DNA from: Symsagittifera roscoffensis
Lineage: Eukaryota; Xenacoelomorpha; Acoela; Convolutidae
Assembly: GCF_963678635.1 (NCBI RefSeq)
Contig: NC_087062.1
Span: 90,807,845 to 90,871,844 of the forward strand
Direction: 5' to 3'
Length of the DNA: 64,000 bases
Made by a program: the position numbers and the translations under genes. How positions within the stretch are numbered: the first letter of the stretch is position 1; each line of letters opens with the position of its first letter. This document shows positions 57,837 through 64,000 of the stretch, piece by piece. Under the pieces are notes generated by a model. The model saw only the letters and a list, made by a program, of their open reading frames with translations. It did no database searches and had not been told where the DNA came from.

Positions 57837-59714
57837 GTGGCAAATATTACGAAAGTGCATTATTACGATGCAAATCGTGAAACACGAGTTAAATGCGATG
57901 CTAGCCATGATGGGCTAGGGGCTACTTTAGAACAACAAAATGATGAAGGGTTGTGGGCCCCAATTTCGTTCGCATCCCGATACTTAAATGCCCAAGAAAA
58001 AAAATATTCAATAAATGAGTTGGAATTATTGGCAGTTGTTTGGGCAGTAGATAGATATAAACACTACCTTCTGGGGAAACCATTTACCATCGCAACTGAC
58101 CACAAAGCGCTTACAACGGCATTGGATGTTAATCAATCAAACAAGACCTACCAATCACGTTTAACCCGGTGGGTTGACCGGTTACTGCCATATCAGTTCA
58201 ACATAGTTCACATTCCGGGGAGGGACATGGGCATAGTTGATTATTTATCGCGTGATCCTTTCAATGATCCCTGGCCCGAATCAGAATTAGACGAAAAGTT
58301 TGTAGTAGCGACAATAAACTCGTTTCATGAAGCGTTCGACTGCTGGAACAGTAGGCTTAAAGACTCAAGATCGCTCAACCGGAACGAAAACGTTCTAGAA
58401 TGTTCTAGAAGGAATGTTACGAAACAGTCATCAAGTAATGGTTTCTATAGCAACCAAAACGGTCAAAATCGAACAAGGCTCGACCGGAACGAGAGAAAAC
58501 AGTTTCCACGACTGCAAAAACAGCTAAACACAACAGTTCAACAGAAACAAATCACTTTTTTGTCAAATCAACCCACTAAACAGTCAGTCTTAAATAATTG
58601 CAAAATCAAAAAACGACCAGTAACGAGCAAAATAGAAAAAACAGACTCAAGGATCGAGATGTCAGAAAATAAAAACAGAGCATACGACTGGTGGTCGAAC
58701 TCACCACAAGAATGGCGGAATGAGGAGCGCGAAGAAAGCATAATGGACCCAAAGTGGAACCGATCACTTTCCACCAATAACGAACTCTCGGAAGAGGAGG
58801 AGATCACAGAGACAGTCCAACGCTCGAGAAAAATAATACGAGGAGTCAGAAAAAATAGGGACAGTTCAGACAGCGAAACACGTCATGCACAACGAGTAAA
58901 ATGGTCGTTGGAACCGGAACAACAACGAGTAGCGGATCAAAGACTGCTCTCATTCTGGCAGTTAACAGGCGGAGAAAACAATGTTCAGGAAAATCGAGAA
59001 CTGGTGGCTCATACCCAAGAAGTCAGGGACAACTTGGAACACGAATCAAGTTCAACATCGCCAAAACCGAGCGCATCGACGGAACGAAAACTCAGTGAGG
59101 TGAATGTAATAGAAGTAGACCTGACAACCACAGAAGAGGCGGAGAGTGAGGAGGAAGTGTGCTCAATTCAACCGCCAAAGGGACTAGGAAAAACAGGACT
59201 GCAAAAGCAGCAACAAGTGGAGACCCTGGACAATCTCGTAAAACTGTTCGACAAAAACTTGCTAGCAGAATTGACCACAGAAGACACGTGGATGGACCGC
59301 CTCAGGAGAGTGGTAGAGAGAGGGGATAAACAAGGATTCGAATTGATGGGACCCTATACAAATCCGTTGTGGTCACAGATGGCAGTTCAGGACGACTGCA
59401 TCTTGGTGAATAATCGGCTAGCAGTACCAGTTCAACTACGACAAGCTGTCCTGAAACGAATCCATCGAGGACACCCAGGTCAGGAGGCTATGTTGGGAGC
59501 AGCGCAATATCTGTGGTGGCCACACATGAATAAGGACATCGTGAATTTGGCAGAGGAGTGTCGTAGTTGTACCAGATATGGTAAGAATGTAAAATACCTT
59601 ATTTCGAAAAATTCGTCAAAACCATTGCCACTGCTCACGCAGCCGGGACAGGAGGTACAACTAGACTACGCGGGGCCTATAGAAAACCAAAAAGGAAAAA
59701 AATCTATCTTTTAG
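57837..59714 (+). CDS. pol: RNase H, spacer and integrase N-terminus of element B
   Basis: This is the continuation of pol in the next frame; the ATG at 57,837 is not a true start. RNase H residues are visible in CDAS, NELELLAV and TDHKAL. After LPYQFNIVHIPGRDMGIVDY comes a spacer of nearly 400 residues rich in Asn, Gln, Ser, Lys and Glu. The HHCC zinc-binding domain of integrase follows (HRGHPGQEAML, CRSCTRYG), then the first catalytic Asp in LDYAGPI. The frame ends at a seven-A run (59,696-59,702) just inside the integrase core. Confidence 0.9.
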   Translation: MANITKVHYYDANRETRVKCDASHDGLGATLEQQNDEGLWAPISFASRYLNAQEKKYSINELELLAVVWAVDRYKHYLLGKPFTIATDHKALTTALDVNQSNKTYQSRLTRWVDRLLPYQFNIVHIPGRDMGIVDYLSRDPFNDPWPESELDEKFVVATINSFHEAFDCWNSRLKDSRSLNRNENVLECSRRNVTKQSSSNGFYSNQNGQNRTRLDRNERKQFPRLQKQLNTTVQQKQITFLSNQPTKQSVLNNCKIKKRPVTSKIEKTDSRIEMSENKNRAYDWWSNSPQEWRNEEREESIMDPKWNRSLSTNNELSEEEEITETVQRSRKIIRGVRKNRDSSDSETRHAQRVKWSLEPEQQRVADQRLLSFWQLTGGENNVQENRELVAHTQEVRDNLEHESSSTSPKPSASTERKLSEVNVIEVDLTTTEEAESEEEVCSIQPPKGLGKTGLQKQQQVETLDNLVKLFDKNLLAELTTEDTWMDRLRRVVERGDKQGFELMGPYTNPLWSQMAVQDDCILVNNRLAVPVQLRQAVLKRIHRGHPGQEAMLGAAQYLWWPHMNKDIVNLAEECRSCTRYGKNVKYLISKNSSKPLPLLTQPGQEVQLDYAGPIENQKGKKSIF

Positions 59715-61666
59715 TAGCTATTGATCGATTCTCAAAATTTCCATCAGTGAAGGTTACAAAATCCACAAGTGGAAAGAGCACAGTAAAATTCTTGAGATCA
59801 TTTATCGACACACATGGAGTTCCTGAATCAATTCGATCGGACCAATTTTCAGGATTTAAGGGAAAAACTTTTAAAAAATTCTGTTCGGAACTCAATATCG
59901 AGCAAAAATTCTGTCCGGTGGGGGATCACAGAGGTTGTGGTTTGGTTGAACGTACAATTCAAACAATAAAAAGAAGACTGGGAGTAATGATGCTCGATGA
60001 AAATAATAAATCAATCAAATTATGCCTCAGCATTATAATGAGAGACTTACGGTGGAACAAGCAGAAAACAATTCAAGTATCTCCGTTCCAAGCACATTTT
60101 GGCAGGCTACCAAAAACAGAATTTAAAATTGTGAGGGATAAATTTTTAAATAATTCTGATTCTTTAGACAAACAACACTTGGAACGCTCAGCACTGACTG
60201 CTTCTCAAATGAAACGAAGAATTGATCAGTCGAGAGAGAATCTAAAGATAGTGCGCAAGGGACAACTGAGCAGGGATACAAGCCCACTGCACAAGCAGCA
60301 GATGACATCGGACAGAGACAAAGAAAGAGCCAAAGCCCTAAAGGAATTGTTGGAAGCGAACGCCCAATGGAACTATGAAAGAAGGGACGCGGCTAAAAAT
60401 GACATCCGGAAATTAGTGGACGAGACAGGGCAACTCAATCCCGATCTCCGAAAGGAAATGATCTACTCTTGGGAGAAGGGATTTGTGGAGGACAAAATAG
60501 AAAACCAATGCAAGTCACCAACCAAGACTATACTTCGAAAGGACCCTCTACGGAAAAGCGGACAAGCCTTAACCAGGCCACTAAAGGGGAAAATCGTTTC
60601 AGAAACGGACTCAACAATTAGGACATCAGCCGGTTCGATCTATAGGAAATCGGATATAGCTCAATCAAAAACGGTACTGACGCAAGAAAACCAGCGAAGC
60701 ACGAGTAAAAGTCCATCGTCAGAACCTACCAAAAAGTTTAAGCGAGTCAGCTCTCCAGAACGACTAGAGGAGCTGGGATCAGAGGACGAACTTCAAGGAG
60801 AAATGGAAATCGCTGATACAATGAATCCGATAGAGCGCTTTCAGAGGAGCCAAACAATAGTCATTTCAAAGGACACAGAAGCCGGAGGAGGCCTGAATCT
60901 TGCAGTCAAAAGAGCAAAACCCAATTTGGCGGGACCAAAACTAAATACAGAGGAAAATATCACAAACAAGCCGGAAAAGAGCGGAAAGAAAAAGAAAGGC
61001 CGAAGCAAGAAACAACAGGGGACAAATCAAGCTGCGGCTGCAGCAAACTCAGAGCAAGAGAAAACAACATCTAAGCCGGAACCAGACACAGTAGATGCCA
61101 AAATTCAGTCAAGTTCTACGCCGAAAGCAAAACAGCGTCCGAAACTGAAGGGCATTGACTCTCACACTCCTCTTGAAGATATCGTGGACACATTTCACAA
61201 TCGTAATTTGGCACCGTCTGAATGGGAGAAGTACGCGGACCAATTGTTAAAAAGAGGAGTGCAGCGAGTTGCGGATGAACTTCGAGAAAATCCTCAACAA
61301 AGCTCGGAACTGGACACAAACTTCGAACCACCACAAGGATTCTCGGACGAATCAAGTGCAGAAGAGTCAGGTATTAGACGAAGTTCGAGACAAACAAAAA
61401 ACAAAGAACCCAAACGATTCGGAGATCCGATAAAACATTCAATCAAAGAAATATCTGAAAACCTTACAGGTAGAGGTCTTCTAAAGGAGGCACTTAGACA
61501 ATACAGAAACCAACTGAGAGATTTTAAAGATCGGGACGACAGACCATTAGAATCGAAAGTGCGACGACTCGAAAGACATCTATTTATGCGAAAATTCGGA
61601 TATGCTACCTTGGATGAGGGAGTCGATTGGAACCCGAGTTGGGAAATCGAGCTGGAGGAAAACTGA
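59715..61666 (+). CDS. pol: Integrase core and long C-terminal region of element B
   Basis: The frame resumes at about 59,703 with LLVAIDRFSKFP. The second catalytic Asp is in SIRSDQFSGF and the Glu in GCGLVERTIQTIKRR, so DDE is complete. It is followed by more than 450 residues of low-complexity, charged sequence, with KKKKGRSKK and an Ala run. A more conserved-looking end follows (GIRRSSRQTKNKEPKRFG to LFMRKFGYATLDEGVDWNP). There are no membrane segments, so it is not an envelope. The minus-strand open frame of 189 codons over its end is a shadow. Confidence 0.9.
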
Positions 61667-61783
61667 AAAATACATAATCCAAAATCGTCAATTACCAGAT
61701 AAACAAAAACTTTTCTTTGAACTGAGTAAATTAAACTCTTTAAATAAATTATCCTACTGATGTTGTATAATTTATTTCTTTCA

Positions 61784-61794
61784 CCGTGGGGGTG
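61784..61794 (+). other. Polypurine-like tract of element B
   Basis: CCGTGGGGGTG lies immediately before the TGTCATACC start of the 3' LTR, where a plus-strand primer is expected. Confidence 0.65.
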
Positions 61795-62051
61795 TGTCAT
61801 ACCGCTACTGCAGTAGCAGTATTTATTATACGTATGTACATCTAACCTCTGGTGCTCAATCATTATTTTATGGTATTCTCAAGGTCATACGTAAGTGTTG
61901 ACACTGAGATTAAGCGAGAGATCAGAGTACTTAACAATGATCTATCTCTCAGTACATAAGAAACCAAGAAAAGAGAAAATCTAAATTCAATATTCAGAAT
62001 ACAGTATTGAATTACAACTTGTTTTCAATTGATATCGCAACGCATATCACA
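61795..62051 (+). repeat. 3' LTR of element B
   Basis: 257 bp, TGTCATACC to ATATCACA. It is followed by TGGCG, the same five bases that follow the 5' LTRs. Confidence 0.93.
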
Positions 62052-63235
62052 TGGCGTATGCTTCAACATTACGGAGAAAAACCTCGAAAAATGCTGTTTT
62101 ATCATCGTTGTAACTATTTGCTCTCAAAGTTTTCGGACGCCGACTAGGGATTGTTTTGATTGGTTCAGATGAAAAATAGTCAGGTTCAATTGATTTTTTG
62201 CTTGCCTGGGCATCTTGCTTTAGGTGAACCTAAGATGTTTTTTGTAAGTCAATCGTTCCCAAAACGAAGAAAAAGTATTAGGAGTTTTTTTAATTCTAGT
62301 TAATCAGAAATTTTCGGCTTCGGGTACTCACTCAAAAACAGCATTTGAAACACGAGTTGCTAGGAAGCTTACGACTTCTCATGTGCAGTTACTCACAAAA
62401 TGATTCATGAATTTTAATTAAAATCGGAGAATAATTTATAACATTTAAATAGCCTAAATCTGATTGCAAACCAGCTTGCAACCGATTAGCTTGTTGGCAT
62501 TATTTTCGGCCTGGGATTCATAGCTGGAACGACAAAGATGAGAATCGAATACATGCACATCTGGCTGGAACGCACTAAGTACACGCTAGGCAATAGAACT
62601 TGAAATTTCCAGCAAGCAACTATATAACATTATGCTAGTTTTTGATCTAATATGTAGAAAATACCATGATAAGAATTTTTTGTTTTGTGAAAAAAAAAAA
62701 CAGCTTGAATCTAAAATTCAGATTCAATTAAATATAATTTTTGTATAGAGTTTTTGAAATAATTGAAGTTTCAGAGTTCTTAAAGTAGTTTTTGGCACAA
62801 TTGAACTCGCTATTGATTTTTTGGCACTCACGTACTTTGAAACTGCTGTTTTGAAGCGATTTGACTGCGCAAAAAATTTGAACATGGAAAAAAGAAAAAA
62901 TACAATTTTTGTTTGGCTCTAGCTGGAACTCTCCCTCTTAAAAACTCCATATCGTTCGGCGATATCTTTATAATAAGAATCGAGCAAATGAATGGTAAAA
63001 ATTTTTTCTTCGAAACTTTGGCTGCGTTTGACATAAATTATGCCAATTTGAAAATCACCATCAAACTCAAAAATCTGGAGTATATTATATGATTACTGAA
63101 AGGCGCAATTGATACCCATTGGTTTTCTAGCTCGCAAAGAGTTCATTGAGACGTAAAACTTTACTCACGCGATACGATTATTGATTTGACTTGAATAAAT
63201 ATACTCCATATATATATAATAGAGATGTGTTATAG
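62052..63235. other. Intergenic DNA right of the retrotransposon
   Basis: No gene or repeat is supported. The short minus-strand open frame at 62,828-63,034 is aromatic-rich from T runs and is not convincing. Confidence 0.4.
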
Positions 63236-63238
63236 AAA

Positions 63239-63568
63239 ATGAGAGTAAAATTGTTTTGTCGCAACCAGGTGGAGCTTCCAGGAAAGAGCAACCAGGAAGG
63301 ATCTTCTTCCAAAATTGGGCGCCACAAATACTCAGCCTTGTTAAATCATATTGAGCCCAGTTTCACTAGAGATTTGGACAATTTTTATAAAACATTTTCA
63401 AGAAATTCTAGTTTTTTCGATTTTTTGTCAAAATCTGAGGACAAAGAAAGAGCAAAATCCGCTAACCAACATCTGACATATTTGAAACGAAATCCGGGCA
63501 GAGGTTCGCATTTTATGTCCAGACTTTCAAAGCCACGCCGATTTCCCAAATTGCGTAGTGGCGACTAG
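63239..63568 (+). CDS. Hypothetical plus-strand exon or small protein
   Basis: An open frame of 109 codons with protein-like composition, including EPSFTRDLDNFYKTFSRNSS, KSEDKERAKS and a basic end (RLSKPRRFPKLRSGD) before TAG. A possible acceptor (CGCAACCAG|GTGGAGC) at 63,270 would make it a last exon; otherwise the ATG at 63,239 starts it. No family is recognised. It is convergent with the GPCR exon to its right. Confidence 0.35.
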   Translation: MRVKLFCRNQVELPGKSNQEGSSSKIGRHKYSALLNHIEPSFTRDLDNFYKTFSRNSSFFDFLSKSEDKERAKSANQHLTYLKRNPGRGSHFMSRLSKPRRFPKLRSGD

Positions 63569-63684
63569 ATTTTAAGTCGCGATCGTCGTGAATTGGATTA
63601 GGGTAGTCGGGGCATACCAAAGTTTGGTCACGAAAGTTTGGACATAGAACGCGGTCCTCACCCTCTGGGTGGGCAGGCTTACCC

Positions 63685-63864
63685 GTATACATACGACAAT
63701 ATGATTGAAAACACAATGTCAATAACCGCAAGCAGAAACATGTACAGAGCGCCAGGTTTCAGTTTTCCGTCTGCTTTAGTAACATTCAAAATGATGAGAA
63801 TATTACAAACTATAGAAATTATCGCAGAAATGGGAAGGATGACATTTGACGCCAAAAAAGCCAT
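63685..63864 (-). CDS. First exon of a probable rhodopsin-like GPCR
   Basis: An ATG at 63,864 opens a frame with two hydrophobic helices. TM1 is about residues 8-28 (SAIISIVCNILIILNV, with the helix-1 Asn). TM2 is about residues 39-60 (LYMFLLAVIDIVFSIILSYV, with the LAxxD pattern typical of class A helix 2). They are joined by a basic loop (TKADGKLKPG). The frame runs into a GTAAGC donor at about 63,684, so further exons should lie to the left; none was found before the retrotransposon. It may be a peptide receptor or chemoreceptor, or a relic. Confidence 0.55.
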
Positions 63865-64000
63865 AGTTTTTTAATAAAATTTTTTAGAAAAATCAAAAAA
63901 TTGAAAAAAACCGACAGTAATTAACAGCGAGAAGAATATCAGAATGACCTAATATTTGTTTTTCAAAGTACGAAAGTATAATTTTAGGCTCATTGCTATT

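Larger units (their letters stand above)
47203..58712. repeat. 5.75-kb tandem duplication, two units
   Basis: 47,203-52,960 (5,758 bp) is repeated at 52,961-58,712 (5,752 bp). The size difference is a G-run of 17 against 11 plus one G lost and gained elsewhere. About a dozen other differences were seen by eye. Each unit holds a HINE-like copy, a hAT-like MITE, a 5' LTR, gag and pol up to just past RNase H. At the central junction CACCACAAGAA joins AGTTTTTTCAGCC with only about two bases of microhomology. Confidence 0.93.
54856..62051 (+). mobile_element. Near-complete Ty3/Gypsy-type LTR retrotransposon (element B)
   Basis: 7,196 bp with two 257-bp LTRs. Domain order is gag, protease, RT, RNase H, a long spacer, integrase and a long C-terminal tail, which places it with Ty3/Gypsy rather than Ty1/Copia. 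A purine-rich tract (GTGGGGGTG) precedes the 3' LTR. Two homopolymer frameshifts (57,792-57,798 and 59,696-59,702) interrupt pol. Near-identical LTRs indicate recent insertion. No target-site duplication is visible. Confidence 0.92.

Noticed and set aside
61294-61863. 189-codon minus-strand frame
   Set aside because: Antisense to the pol C-terminal region and 3' LTR, which clearly code on the plus strand.

Overview
The window looks like nuclear DNA of an invertebrate animal. It is AT-rich (many long A and T runs), gene-poor, and full of mobile-element debris. The recognisable genes are split by introns with GT donors and TTTTCAG or TTTTTAG acceptors. The one near-complete retroelement is a Ty3/Gypsy-type LTR retrotransposon. 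I cannot name the species. The short T-rich acceptors would suit a nematode but do not exclude arthropods or others. There are two 200-base gaps (22,825-23,024 and 46,205-46,404).

From 10.6 to about 46.8 kb the minus strand carries the best cellular-gene signal: three tandem paralogues of an unrecognised secreted, cysteine-containing protein with a lysine/arginine-rich tail. Their last exons are spaced about 15 kb apart. All three share the same exon order, the same intron phases (1, 2, 1, 0) and nearly identical exon lengths (40, 127, 161, 131 and about 400 nt). Copy 3 (40.6-44.2 kb, with a candidate first exon at 46.5-46.8 kb) is open throughout. Copy 1 (10.6-22.7 kb) has a frameshifting 55-nt deletion and a GC instead of a GT donor. 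Copy 2 (25.2-34.9 kb) has a frameshift, a stop, a 20-nt deletion and a truncated last exon. The introns are swollen by inserted elements.

The non-genic DNA is made of (i) many copies of a roughly 530-550 bp non-autonomous element with subterminal inverted repeats and a 3' hairpin, resembling Helentron-associated elements (HINEs), plus a related family with a different hairpin; (ii) foldback elements at 5.9-6.6 kb and 8.0-8.6 kb, and TIR MITEs at 22.1 kb and 30.5 kb; (iii) hAT-like MITEs near 41.7, 44.5 and 48.6 kb; (iv) a TTCGAC-rich satellite of about 90 bp period at 14.3-15.5 and 19.4-20.8 kb, interrupted by a broken, antisense reverse-transcriptase element; and (v) micro- and minisatellites.

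From 47.2 to 62.05 kb lies a young LTR retrotransposon. A 5.75-kb segment (flank + 5' LTR + gag + pol to just after RNase H) is tandemly duplicated at 47,203-52,960 and 52,961-58,712. The second copy continues into integrase and a 3' LTR. Each copy carries different small lesions. The right edge (62.05-64 kb) holds the first exon of a probable rhodopsin-like GPCR on the minus strand and a hypothetical plus-strand exon.
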